A DNA stretch of 64,000 bases from Candidatus Tumulicola sp. (lineage in GTDB: Bacteria; Vulcanimicrobiota; Vulcanimicrobiia; Vulcanimicrobiales; Vulcanimicrobiaceae). How positions within the stretch are numbered: position 1 is the stretch's first letter; each line of letters opens with the position of its first letter. Below, in pieces: positions 35,570-44,958 of this stretch. The notes under the pieces were generated by a model. It saw only the letters and a list, made by a program, of their open reading frames with translations. It ran no database searches and was not told the DNA's origin. Position numbers and translations under genes: made by a program. The stretch covers positions 682,001 through 746,000 of the forward strand of contig DASXDT010000006.1 of NCBI GenBank assembly GCA_036490475.1, written 5' to 3'.

Positions 35570-36142
35570 ATGCCGATTTCGTTTTCACTTCGCGACATTC
35601 TGTCGACGGCGGAACGAACTGCGTTAAAGGCTGCTTTCGGAGTCGCTACAGATGCCGAACTCGAAACAACCATGACGAACGTCTCAAAAGCCGTTCTACG
35701 GGAGTTTTCAGATGCCGTTCTAGGCCTATACCCAGCTCGTTCTGGTCCCGAAATCAACGAGCGCCGCCTTCTGCATTTGATTCAATACCACTTTGGGATG
35801 CGTATACCAACCGAGCTGCAGCTGACGCAGTTGCTGCGAATCACGGAAACGAATGCAACAACGCTGTTGCGGAATCTCAGCGCTAGACAGCAAGCTGCGC
35901 TACAGCCTTCCTATGTTAACACGCTACAAATCATGTTCGATGCAAAGGTTCCGAACGTTGATAATGTTGCTCACCATGTCACGATTGTCTCGAAACACAT
36001 CGTTGAGTGGCTCAGAATGCGGTCTTCTGTTGTGGCGCCGACGTTCGGTGCAATCTCAAAGGTTAAGGGCACTAACGACAGATATGCGATCCCGCTAGAT
36101 ACGTATAATGCAATTTGTGCGTCGTTAGGGCTAAGAGCATAG
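35570..36142 (+). CDS. Hypothetical helical protein
   Basis: 190 aa, ATG after GGGGG. Predominantly helical (LSTAERTALKAAFGVATDAE, TNATTLLRNLSARQQAALQP). The C-terminus FGAISKVKGTNDRYAIPLDT is compact. No family recognised. The next gene begins 9 bases after its stop, so the two form an operon with a small membrane protein. Confidence 0.6.
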   Translation: MPISFSLRDILSTAERTALKAAFGVATDAELETTMTNVSKAVLREFSDAVLGLYPARSGPEINERRLLHLIQYHFGMRIPTELQLTQLLRITETNATTLLRNLSARQQAALQPSYVNTLQIMFDAKVPNVDNVAHHVTIVSKHIVEWLRMRSSVVAPTFGAISKVKGTNDRYAIPLDTYNAICASLGLRA

Positions 36143-36151
36143 GAACGGAAC

Positions 36152-36556
36152 ATGCCAGTCAACTTCGACAAAGAATTATTAGATAATTTTCAGGCGATAT
36201 CCACGCTTCTCGCACTTGCGGTCGTCTTGTTCGGGCTTCAGTATCAGAAGATTCTGGACGCCGTGCGAACGTCCATCCCCGAAGGGCCTCTTGCGCGCGC
36301 CGGTGTGCGGCGCGTATTCCTTGATACGTTATGGTACGGTACTCTACCCGTAGCCTTGGTTAGCGGCGGCGCAACGTATCTCTTACTCCCGGCGACGACC
36401 TATATAATTCTCAATTGCCATCTGTCACTCTGGACGTTTGATTTTCTCAGAAGTGCTTGGTTTCTTGTGTTCCTTCTTCTCGCCGCCGTCTTCATATGGT
36501 CTGTCCTCCAGATGGTAGCTCTATTTAGATGCGCACGCCGAGCGATAGGTCATTAG
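36152..36556 (+). CDS. Small membrane protein
   Basis: 134 aa with about three hydrophobic segments (residues 14-30, 60-88 and 102-124), joined by a short cytosolic loop (RTSIPEGPLARAGVRRV). GGAAC precedes the ATG. Cotranscribed with the 190-aa gene. Small two-gene units with a soluble protein and a membrane protein are common among defence and toxin modules, but nothing here identifies one. Confidence 0.6.
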   Translation: MPVNFDKELLDNFQAISTLLALAVVLFGLQYQKILDAVRTSIPEGPLARAGVRRVFLDTLWYGTLPVALVSGGATYLLLPATTYIILNCHLSLWTFDFLRSAWFLVFLLLAAVFIWSVLQMVALFRCARRAIGH

Positions 36557-36958
36557 CTAGAAATGTACTGCAATATAGTAGGCGCAGACTCTCTTCCCAA
36601 TCTGAAATAGTTTGTGCATCTTCGCAAGAAAGTAGGGGAAGAGTGCCGGTATCCGTTCAAGCCACGATTCTGGCAAAAGTTGTTGCGACGAGACCGTTAT
36701 CGACAACCTGGATAGAGTCCTAACGATCACACCCTCCTGATCGAGTAGCAGTGCCGAATAATCCGTGTTCGTCTTTGATCGCGCAGATTGTCGCAGCTCG
36801 CTGATCTCCGGCGTGCCTAGGCTGCCAAAGCGACGCTTCCATGTGTAGAACGTGTTCTCGTGAATACCGATCTCGCGAATGATCTCAGCGACTGGAACGC
36901 CGGCCTCAGCTTGTCGTAACGCAGATGCGATCTTGTTCGGGGTGAGTGGCTTTCGCAT
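36557..36958 (-). pseudogene. IS3-type OrfA transposase remnant
   Basis: The first 55 residues are an HTH_Tnp_1-type OrfA start: LTPNKIASALRQAEAGVPVA then IGIHENTFYTWKRRFGSLG. After about SELRQ the leucine-zipper region is replaced by unrelated sequence, and no OrfB lies nearby. Its stop abuts the stop of the membrane protein on the other strand. No inverted repeats recognised. Confidence 0.65.
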
Positions 36959-37095
36959 TGGCAAAGACTAAGTGTGCTGATAGAAAGTTTGCCGTTTTTT
37001 CGCGAGTCCCGCTGGTCCAGACATCGGGGCGGTCACTGGATCTGCGGCCCCGCTCCCAACTAGCCGTCTACGGAGATTCATTGAGTACCCAGAGC

Positions 37096-38184
37096 TCAAG
37101 GACCAATCGCGAGTCCTATCGGACTCTCGATACCGACGGTAATGGTACGGATGGGAGTACTCCCATTCGGGGCATAGACGGTGATGTTGTTTGCAGTATA
37201 GTTGGCGACGTACAGGCTTCCAGTGCCGTCGAACGCGATCGGATGGATGCAAGCGCTGTGAAGCCCGCAGCCGCCGACACCTTGCGTGATGGAGCGGATT
37301 GGCTCCGTTCCCGTGGGAGGGAAAACCGTTACTTTGCCTTGGTTCAGAACGTACGCGTTGCCCGAGGCATCAAAAGCGAGCGCATAGGGATTGACTATGC
37401 CGTCCGTCAGGGTGCGCGTTGCGTATTCGGCATTTGGCGCAAATTCCTCAACGGCCCCGTTCTCGCCAGCGACTGCAACGTATAGGTTTCCGGCTGGGTC
37501 AAATGCCGCGTCGTCAATCACAGTACCCGCATTGGCGGTCCAATACGGCTTGGATTGCCCCGGGGCGAAGACACACTCGACACCGTTGTAACCTTTGCCT
37601 CCACAATCGGAAACGGAAACGTCTCCACTGTTATCGACGGCGAGTGGAGACGTAGCGTGGGGGAACTTACGCGAAACCTTTCCCAAGACATTGTATTCGC
37701 AGACGGTAATGCCGCAGGTGGTATAGAGATTTCCCGAAGCATCGGGAGTTATGTCGACATAGGCGGGCTTCTGATGGCGCCAAGTGTCAACGAGTTTCGA
37801 GCCACGCTTGCCATAGATGCGGAGCACGGGACGACTGTGCCTGTTTCCACCGTAAACCGATTCGTACAGCAAGCCGTCGGTGCCGACGCCGAACGCCGGA
37901 GAACCGCTCTTTGGAACCGAGATGGTGCGAAGAAGCTTTGCTCCGCCGGAAGAATAGACGGCAATCGAGAAGCCGCCGGAGGACAGATCGGAATTCATTG
38001 CATAAAGCGTCCGGCCATTGCTTTTCGCTCCAGCGGCTTGCGCGAGACCGGCGACCGAAGTCAGCGATGTCGTATTGGCAGTCATCGGCTCGTTGCTGAC
38101 CCCGGAACACGCCGCGAACCCTCCACCAACCAGGATGGCCGCCATAATATTGATTACGAGTTTCACGCTTTTCTCCAATCGCAT
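37096..38184 (-). CDS. NHL-like beta-propeller lipoprotein
   Basis: 362 aa. ATG 38184 gives a good leader (MRLEKSVKLVINIMAAILVG then GGFAAC lipobox), so the frame back to 38253 is rejected; no clear ribosome site precedes it. Propeller blades have D.SGNLYT, VFAPGQSKPYWT, FDPAGNLYVA, VYAPNGSTPIRTIT motifs. It follows the beta-helix gene by 31 bases on the same strand, so the order is reversed relative to the pair at 14014-17304. Confidence 0.8.
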   Translation of the reverse strand: MRLEKSVKLVINIMAAILVGGGFAACSGVSNEPMTANTTSLTSVAGLAQAAGAKSNGRTLYAMNSDLSSGGFSIAVYSSGGAKLLRTISVPKSGSPAFGVGTDGLLYESVYGGNRHSRPVLRIYGKRGSKLVDTWRHQKPAYVDITPDASGNLYTTCGITVCEYNVLGKVSRKFPHATSPLAVDNSGDVSVSDCGGKGYNGVECVFAPGQSKPYWTANAGTVIDDAAFDPAGNLYVAVAGENGAVEEFAPNAEYATRTLTDGIVNPYALAFDASGNAYVLNQGKVTVFPPTGTEPIRSITQGVGGCGLHSACIHPIAFDGTGSLYVANYTANNITVYAPNGSTPIRTITVGIESPIGLAIGP

Positions 38185-38215
38185 CGAGGAAAGAAAGAAC
38201 GACTTCTTACTTAAT

Positions 38216-40564
38216 TTACATGCCCGCCCAGGCCCATGTTGGCGCTGCGCCACCTGACCAGGAAAGCTCTATCGTACCGCCAGCCTTCACGAGTAACGCG
38301 CGTTGCTGGCCAGTGGCGATTGCTCCAAAAGCGACGCCGTACAAGTGCACGGTTACCGTGCTCATTCCAGCGGCGACGTTCACTAGGCAGTCATAAGGAT
38401 ACGGATTAGCAAACACCGTACCGTTCGGCGGCGAGGAGCCAACCAGTGAGACGGTTAGTGGGCCGACAGGATTCACGCCGATGTTATCTGTGATCCGCAC
38501 GCCCAGCAGGCCGTCCGAGCCGGAGCTATTGTCCTGAATTGGTACGCCAATTGTTCCGTCGAACATATTGCCCTTAATGATAACCCGCGTGGTATCGACT
38601 CCCTGCAGCGGTGGGGGAAAACTGTTCGGGAATGATATCCCAATAACGTCCTCGTTTGTTTCCCCTGCAGGACAAGCGTTCCGGAAAATGTTGTCCGAGA
38701 TAATGATCTGATTGCCCTTTACTGCTATGCCTGTGCACGAGGGAAATGGCCAGCCGTCCGTTCCGCTTCCAACCGCGACAAACTCAAGCGGATTGTTGTA
38801 AGGTGTATGACTATATACAGGTTCTACTGACCCGCCTGCTGCAAAGTCGAAGATATTCCCCTTAACAATGGCGCCCCAAGCGGCGAGGTTAATCATCATG
38901 TTGTTGCCTGGGCCATAAAAAACATTATCACAAATTATGAGATCGCCTTGCTGGGACGTCGCTTGCTGTGACACGTCGCCGCTGCCGAAGTTTTGGCCAC
39001 TACGGTAGGGATCAAGGCCACCTGGCGAACTTGGGATTTGCTCGTCAATGTTTATGGCCATCTGCGGTTGACCGGAGTCAGCCGATAGGAAGAAGACGTT
39101 GTCGGCGATGATCGTTTGGCTGCATGTCTTTCCAGAATTTGACGGCGCGTCGACGCCAACGGACCCAAAATTGTGAAAAATGTTTCGAGCTACGGTCATC
39201 ACGCCGTTCCCTTCAGAGCCCACGCCGTCACCACAGTTTGTAATGATATTATCAATAATTAGCATGTGCCAGCAGCCGGGACAGTCCATTGCATCGTCCG
39301 TATTGGGCGGAACCTCTGGATAGTTTTGATACGGCGCAGCGGGCGGGAACTGGGCAAAATTCGATGGTTGGTTGTGGATTCCAACGCGATTGCCGGCAAC
39401 CACCACCGAGGCACAGCCGACCGCTCGGATCGGAAGGCTGCCGTCGCTACCGCCTGTTCTTCCATGTCCGGATTCCGGCCGGGTGCCTCCTACCCAGAAA
39501 GGAAAATTGAGATCCACTTCGCAGTCGCGTATGAAGCCGTTTATTGTGGGGACGTTTGAGGCTGACATGCTCGCCATCACCACCGGTGGTACATACACAT
39601 CCAAGCCGTCTGGATTCCCTGTCAGTGGTGCTGTGAGCTGTTGGAACGACTCCGGAACTGGCCCGTTCGCATGCGCGTTGACATTCTGCGTGCCGGTGAG
39701 GTTGATGCCGTTAACATTCGCATTTATCACTCGAACTCGTTGGACGCCGCAGTTAAGCGTCATCTGTAACGAGACGGCGGCCCCGTACAACGTGCCCCAC
39801 GGTATGCTGGTGTCAGCCCCTTCTGCAAACACGATTTCGGGGTTAATCACGTCACTCGAACCTACGCCCGTTGGATCGAAAAGATGCAGCGGTTTCCCGG
39901 CGTTCACTCCCTGGTCAGCTTGGCCGTCGACCGATAGTTCCTTTACGTAGCAATTATGTGCCGCGTAACCGTCGACGTCAGGGTAGCCAGGACCCGAGGA
40001 GCTCATTAATGGCCAAGACGCCCAGTTGTTCCACGTCGTGATGATGGCACCGAGCTGCGGAAGCGGCACAAGACTTCCGTGTGCCGGTGGGGGCGGATAC
40101 ATCTGACCTGCCGGATTGAAAATCCATCCGTCGTAGATGTTTTCTCCGGCGATCAGGATCGTAAGGTCGGGCCCATCCCCAAGCAATGTCACATTGTCGA
40201 ACAGCAGAAGTGGACCATTGGGCAACATGCCGTCCGGCAGCGTCCCTCCTCCAGTCGGGTTTAGTGAGTAGGGATAGTTTGGGCCGGCGTAACCCGTTTG
40301 CAGGTTCGATTCTAGAGCCCAACTGACTCCTGGCGGCATTGCGGCCGTTCCCATGCACTGAGCGCCAGAAACGTCGCCCGGAGCAGATCCCCTGACGATC
40401 GTTCCTCCGTCAATAAGGTAGGTGCCTTTCGGAAGATAAACGATACCGCCGTTTGCAACGAAGGCAGCATTGATGGCCGCTTGAATCGACGGCGTATCGT
40501 CAGTAATCCCGTTGCCAGCGGCTCCGTAGTCGAGTACGTTAAAGATGCCAGGAGTCGAACTCAC
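38216..40564 (-). CDS. Pectate-lyase-superfamily beta-helix protein
   Basis: 782 aa from GTG 40564, eight bases after AAGGAG. The N-terminus FNVLDYGAAGNGITDDTPSI is the superfamily opening; the body has right-handed beta-helix repeats (IIISDNIFRN, LIICDNVFYGPGNNMM, VIIKGNMFDGTIGV). About 55 residues longer than its paralog at 15121. No signal peptide visible. Together with the NHL lipoprotein downstream it may form a cell-surface carbohydrate module. Confidence 0.75.
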   Translation of the reverse strand: MSSTPGIFNVLDYGAAGNGITDDTPSIQAAINAAFVANGGIVYLPKGTYLIDGGTIVRGSAPGDVSGAQCMGTAAMPPGVSWALESNLQTGYAGPNYPYSLNPTGGGTLPDGMLPNGPLLLFDNVTLLGDGPDLTILIAGENIYDGWIFNPAGQMYPPPPAHGSLVPLPQLGAIITTWNNWASWPLMSSSGPGYPDVDGYAAHNCYVKELSVDGQADQGVNAGKPLHLFDPTGVGSSDVINPEIVFAEGADTSIPWGTLYGAAVSLQMTLNCGVQRVRVINANVNGINLTGTQNVNAHANGPVPESFQQLTAPLTGNPDGLDVYVPPVVMASMSASNVPTINGFIRDCEVDLNFPFWVGGTRPESGHGRTGGSDGSLPIRAVGCASVVVAGNRVGIHNQPSNFAQFPPAAPYQNYPEVPPNTDDAMDCPGCWHMLIIDNIITNCGDGVGSEGNGVMTVARNIFHNFGSVGVDAPSNSGKTCSQTIIADNVFFLSADSGQPQMAINIDEQIPSSPGGLDPYRSGQNFGSGDVSQQATSQQGDLIICDNVFYGPGNNMMINLAAWGAIVKGNIFDFAAGGSVEPVYSHTPYNNPLEFVAVGSGTDGWPFPSCTGIAVKGNQIIISDNIFRNACPAGETNEDVIGISFPNSFPPPLQGVDTTRVIIKGNMFDGTIGVPIQDNSSGSDGLLGVRITDNIGVNPVGPLTVSLVGSSPPNGTVFANPYPYDCLVNVAAGMSTVTVHLYGVAFGAIATGQQRALLVKAGGTIELSWSGGAAPTWAWAGM

Positions 40565-41634
40565 GCAATTGTCTCCTTCTTACCCGGTAGACCTGTGGCT
40601 TCGCACCGGTCCAAAAACGAATTACCGGCTATTTTTAGCTAGCCAATGGTTTGGGTCCTCTCCCGGCAAAACTTCACTCGAGGCCGGCGGCTCAGAGCGA
40701 GATCAAGCCGACAACAATGCACCTCTTCATCGGATCGACAACCCCTACGGCGTCTTTGGGTACTTTGTTCACCAAGTTGCGATCAGGGACGCGCAAGATG
40801 TCTCCAACGTGCGGAACGAGGGCGACCTACGGTCGTTCTCACATTCACACAGAGCTGCGTGACGATGGCATTACCGTATCCTCCATGCGCATTGCTCGAT
40901 TTGAGGGTCTCAATAATGTTGAGACCCCCTGCGTTTTTTTAAAAGCGTAAACATGTCTTCCGAACACGGTGGTTGTTGTACGAAATGGTCACGTTCTGAC
41001 TGGCTGACGTTACCCATTGGTCAATCAGCTCCGAGCGGACGTCTGTCTTCCGCGGCGGCCACAGATCGCGCGAATACGGGCGCCTACTCGACTGTAGAGG
41101 CTAGGGCATGTGCTCAGATTGAGCGGATGGAATGGCCCCATCGCGGAAACGTAATATACGCTCACCGATTCGTCATATTCGCGATCGCTGACGCGTAGTG
41201 CCCTAGAATCTTGCGAGCTACATGAAAGTTGGGTCGAGCTATACAGCCGTTGCGCCGTGATTCCAACCAGTCAGTGCAGGGCTTCCGGGTGGGTTCGAAG
41301 ATGCAGACTATGACGATTTCGCTGAGCAAATCTTCTGTGGCGATGTGCTACGCCTACAACCATAAACGTTCCATAATTATCTCGTCGAAAGCCTACGGAC
41401 GGTCGCACAAATCTGCTGGGAGCCTTCGGGGCGCATCTTTACGAACAACCTCGAGGCGCTTCAAGACGAGACAACTGGCTTGCCGTGCCGATCGGCGATC
41501 CGGGCTTGTAGTGCCGATCAGGGTGGCTAAGCTCTGCGTGCTGAACTCGCGGCACTCCTAAGCCACAAAAAGTAACTGAGGTCCCGGAAATCACTAGCGC
41601 GTGCTGGTCCTTGCGCGTGCGTCGCGTGAAGAGT
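40565..41634. other. Intergenic region with terminator, no supported gene
   Basis: Plus-strand frames near 40545-40950 overlap and lack ribosome sites; they end near the strong terminator at 40905-40940, so a short transcript (possibly noncoding) may arise here. 40950-41630 holds nothing recognisable. Confidence 0.3.
40905..40940 (+). terminator. Rho-independent terminator
   Basis: Stem GGGTCTCAA/TTGAGACCC with loop TAATG, then CCTGCG and a run of seven T (40934-40940). Strong canonical form. No coding gene directly precedes it on this strand. Confidence 0.75.
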
Positions 41635-42681
41635 CTAGGGCCCGACCACGACACTACTCGAGCGTTTAATGTTTTTCGTTATAGTCTCGCTTAGCGAATA
41701 CGTGCCTGCCGCGTAAACCGTGATACTTCCAGGGTCACTATTAGTCGCACCGACGTTCGCTACATACAAATTGTTTGACTGGTCGAAAGCCATCGAGGCA
41801 GCCCCGGCGATGCCTTGCGTAATGACCTTCGACGGTGAGTTGCTGCCGGAAGCGTAAATTGCAATGTTGGTGAAATTGAGGACGCCGAGATTTCCGCTGG
41901 AGTCCGTGCGGAGCATCGACGGGTTCGTGATACCTTGGCTGATCGTCCGCGTTGGCGAACTATCGCCAGGAGCATACACGGCGATGTCCGGCGTATCATT
42001 CGTACCAGCACTCGCATTAGCAACGTACAGATTTCCTTGCGGGTCGACAGTGAGAGCTTCGGGACCCACGACGCCACTAGTTATCGTTCGTTGTGGAGAC
42101 GTACTGCCCGGAGAGTAAACTAGCACCGCGTTATCAACTGCGAGATAGAGGTTGCCCGAGCTGTCAGTTGCTATGGCGCTGAACCTTCCAACGCTAAGTT
42201 CCCGTATCGGCCCTTGGTCTCCGATTTTATACTCGCAAACCAGACGATGTCCACATTCCACGTAGAAGTCGCCCAGACCATCGGCCGTGATCGCGTCGCC
42301 ATAAACTAGCGCTCGCGGACCGTTCTTAACCCGAAACTTCTGAACGAGCGTTTTCCCGGCGTCGGAGTAGACGGTTACAGGGTCGTGCGCAATATAAACA
42401 TTACCGCTAGCGTCCGCAGCAAGTGAAGCGCCGTGTTGAATCTTTCGTGAAAACGATGCTCCACCCTTAGAAAAGACGGCTACGAAAGGGAGGCCTGAGG
42501 CGTTTATACTTTCCGCGTAAACTGTCGGTCCGCCGGATCGTTTAACCGCGGGCCGCGCGTTGAGGCTACTGCTTACGGACGGAGTGCCCGCGCTCGGGCT
42601 TAAGATGTTCTGTCCAGCGCAAGCCGTAAGCAAGGCAAGCGAAGCGGCTACCGTTGGCAGCAGACGAAAAAGCGGAGACAT
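41635..42681 (-). CDS. NHL-like beta-propeller lipoprotein
   Basis: 348 aa. AAGGAG precedes ATG 42681; the leader LLPTVAASLALLTAC is a lipobox. Repeats include DASGNVYIA, DSSGNLYLAV, VDPQGNLYVANA, VYAPGDSSPTRTIS and VYAAGTYSLSETIT. A single gene without a beta-helix partner, unlike its paralogs at 14014 and 37096. Probably surface-exposed. Confidence 0.8.
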   Translation of the reverse strand: MSPLFRLLPTVAASLALLTACAGQNILSPSAGTPSVSSSLNARPAVKRSGGPTVYAESINASGLPFVAVFSKGGASFSRKIQHGASLAADASGNVYIAHDPVTVYSDAGKTLVQKFRVKNGPRALVYGDAITADGLGDFYVECGHRLVCEYKIGDQGPIRELSVGRFSAIATDSSGNLYLAVDNAVLVYSPGSTSPQRTITSGVVGPEALTVDPQGNLYVANASAGTNDTPDIAVYAPGDSSPTRTISQGITNPSMLRTDSSGNLGVLNFTNIAIYASGSNSPSKVITQGIAGAASMAFDQSNNLYVANVGATNSDPGSITVYAAGTYSLSETITKNIKRSSSVVVGP

Positions 42682-43436
42682 CGACCTCTCCTTACATGAA
42701 TAGCGGATATAGTGCGGACAAAAGAACTTGTGTTTGTGCGCCCATACTAGCTCAAGCGAGGTAGAGACGTCAAGCCGGACCGTGTGAGTCGAACCTTATC
42801 CTCGATTTTTCAACTGGACGAAACGCGCCGCGTTTGGAATTAAATGACTAAGATACACAATTGGGTTAAAATTATGCCCAGCGGAGTGGCGATCCGGGCT
42901 CGGTAGGCTCTCGTGGCGGCCTTGGCGATCGGCGGCTCATACTGCACTGCACAGTGCTATCTGCACGAGGCCCATTTGTGCGATTCGGCGCGCTTTTCGA
43001 CCCCGAACTCAGTCCCTCGCTTGAACCGGGCTCGAACTGACTGTGCCGCGGAGCGCGAAGAATATGAGACGCGACTGGATTCCTTTCGATTTTGCTGTTT
43101 GAAGAACAATATGATAGTTGGTTGTGCTAAAGTGACAGAAGACGATGGCTGACTGTCGACCGAGTCGCATTCTCGACGTCACAAATGAGCTCGGGACAAT
43201 GGTGGGATAGGCGATGCGCTTATAATTATGCGCGCTCCGAGCTATCGCTGTCTATGTACGCCTAATCGCAAAAACTCGATTGCTAATCGACGCGCGTCGC
43301 GATCTCCCACAACATCGAGACCGCTGAAACCGGTGCTACTTTATCCAAAGACGGACACGAACGCCGTGCACCATCAGTCGGAGAATGTCAACGAGCGTCA
43401 TTTCAGAGTCCTGGGGCTTTTGAGTAGAACTTGCCG
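42682..43436. other. Intergenic, no gene seen
   Basis: Plus-strand frames near 42913 and 43228 have no ribosome sites or motifs. Confidence 0.35.
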
Positions 43437-43826
43437 CTACTGCGGATACAAACAGTAGCCCGAACCGGCGACAATCAGCGAAGCGCATTGCGAAGAAAAT
43501 GTGACGACGACCACGCTCGTTATTGACGGTGTAAGCTCCACGCTCGAGAACGACCTATCAGATCCGGTTAACTCTTTCCCTCCTAACGTAATTTTGCCGA
43601 TGTATCCGGAAAGCGATATGGACTGACAGGCCCCGGGGGCTATAAAAAGTTCGGCCGGCTTGCTGCCGGCTAGGTCTCGCAACGTGTACGTCGCTGAAAC
43701 TGAGCCTGCAGTTCTATTACACAATTTCAGAGGATTTCCGGGCGTCTGTGCCTGGGCATCCACTTTACCCGTCGCGCATAAAGGCGCGAGTGCGATTAAA
43801 ACCATGGCTAGAGCAAACCGCTTCAT
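43437..43826 (-). CDS. Small secreted protein
   Basis: 129 aa. AGGGGA precedes ATG 43826; signal peptide MKRFALAMVLIALAPLCATG then VDAQA. The mature part has four Cys (LCNRTAG, GACQS, SQCASL, GYCLYP) and a beta-rich pattern. It follows the membrane protein gene by 11 bases and is probably exported by the general secretion route. No family recognised. Confidence 0.65.
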   Translation of the reverse strand: MKRFALAMVLIALAPLCATGKVDAQAQTPGNPLKLCNRTAGSVSATYTLRDLAGSKPAELFIAPGACQSISLSGYIGKITLGGKELTGSDRSFSSVELTPSITSVVVVTFSSQCASLIVAGSGYCLYPQ

Positions 43827-43837
43827 GAAGTCCCCTT

Positions 43838-44503
43838 TTATTGTCCAGTATCGATTGGGGTCGAAATAACCGCAAGTAGCTGCTTTTGTGGTCCTGTTGA
43901 AGTAACCTTTCCGAGTTGATAGAAGACCAAGTAGATCACCTCACCTGACGAAATGACCGGTGGCTTCTGCACGAAAAAATACTCTGCGGACTGGCGGCCC
44001 TTGAGCGCAAACACGTTGTCAACGAGCACGGGAGTTTCTTCTCGCAGCAGCGTTGAAAGCGCGGTGCTCGTTTTCAGGGTTCGTTCGGCGAAGAAGTACC
44101 GTACCTCGATGGTTCCAAAATCGTCTGGCACGAACTGAAAGTGAACCCAAAAGCCGAGGCGCTTTTGCGCATCCGCCGGCACGTTCGTCAACGCATTGCC
44201 GTTTTCGTCGAACGCCTTCGTGTGGAGATAGATGTCGAGATAAGATTGTAGCGCTAGCGGGTGAGCGGTGTCGACTTGAATCGTTGGCCCCGCAACGAAT
44301 GCGATCTGCTCGGAAAAGACGCTCGGGCCGACGCTCCAAACTGCATGCGCCCACCACAAAAGCCAGCCAAGCAGCGCTATGACAGCAGAGCTACCGAAGA
44401 ACTTTATGCATCCAGCTATGAGGCTGCCTGCAGCCGTCGCGGCATTAGAACTCGATCGATGAGGCCGATCGACCGGCGCAGGTGTGGGGGTACTTTCGGA
44501 CAT
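43838..44503 (-). CDS. Membrane-anchored hypothetical protein
   Basis: 221 aa from ATG 44503 with GGAG upstream; a TTG six codons earlier is less likely. A Pro/Ser-rich cytosolic N-terminus is followed by one membrane helix (FFGSSAVIALLGWLLWWAHA) and an exported beta-rich domain (FWVHFQFVPDDFGTIEVRYF, EVIYLVFYQLGKV). No family recognised. It is the first gene of a two-gene operon with the secreted 129-aa protein. Confidence 0.6.
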   Translation of the reverse strand: MSESTPTPAPVDRPHRSSSNAATAAGSLIAGCIKFFGSSAVIALLGWLLWWAHAVWSVGPSVFSEQIAFVAGPTIQVDTAHPLALQSYLDIYLHTKAFDENGNALTNVPADAQKRLGFWVHFQFVPDDFGTIEVRYFFAERTLKTSTALSTLLREETPVLVDNVFALKGRQSAEYFFVQKPPVISSGEVIYLVFYQLGKVTSTGPQKQLLAVISTPIDTGQ

Positions 44504-44727
44504 TGTCGCGACTCCACGCAAGTGATTACTTAAGGCTAGCTCGCACGGCTTAGGCTGTCAATAGGCCGCTTAATCTGCTTGTTCGTTTTAGTTCTTAATA
44601 TGGCCGCCGGACGAGAAGGGCGAAAGGATGAGTAAACCTGTTTTCCTGCGCTAAATAGAGCGGCGGCGCGGTCACGAAGTGAAGGTGCGCTCGGCTCGCC
44701 GTTTACCGATCGTCTCGAGCGTTTCAC

Positions 44728-44958
44728 AAGAAGTGCAGTATGTGGTCCACGGCGGCGAAGTAGAGCTTCAGCCGTTCACTCGTCCTTAAGGATCAATCGA
44801 TTAGCAGCGCTTTGAACCTCGAGAACGCCCTTACGAAGCGCTCCTCCCGGAGGCATCTTCACGCCGATTGGAGGATGTTGCGCCATGGAAGAATGCAACG
44901 AGCTACCGGTTAGCGGTACCGACTCCAATGGAAACATCTACGTTAATTGTGTGATAAC
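44728..44958. other. Intergenic before IS element
   Basis: No gene seen; the IS left end begins at 44959. Confidence 0.4.

Noticed and set aside
40545-40950. Plus-strand frames ending near a strong terminator
   Set aside because: The terminator is real, but the frames overlap the start region of the beta-helix gene and have no start signal; a noncoding transcript is as likely.
44536-44727. 63-aa basic frame upstream of the 221-aa membrane protein
   Set aside because: GTG start without a ribosome site; composition looks like GC-rich non-coding DNA.
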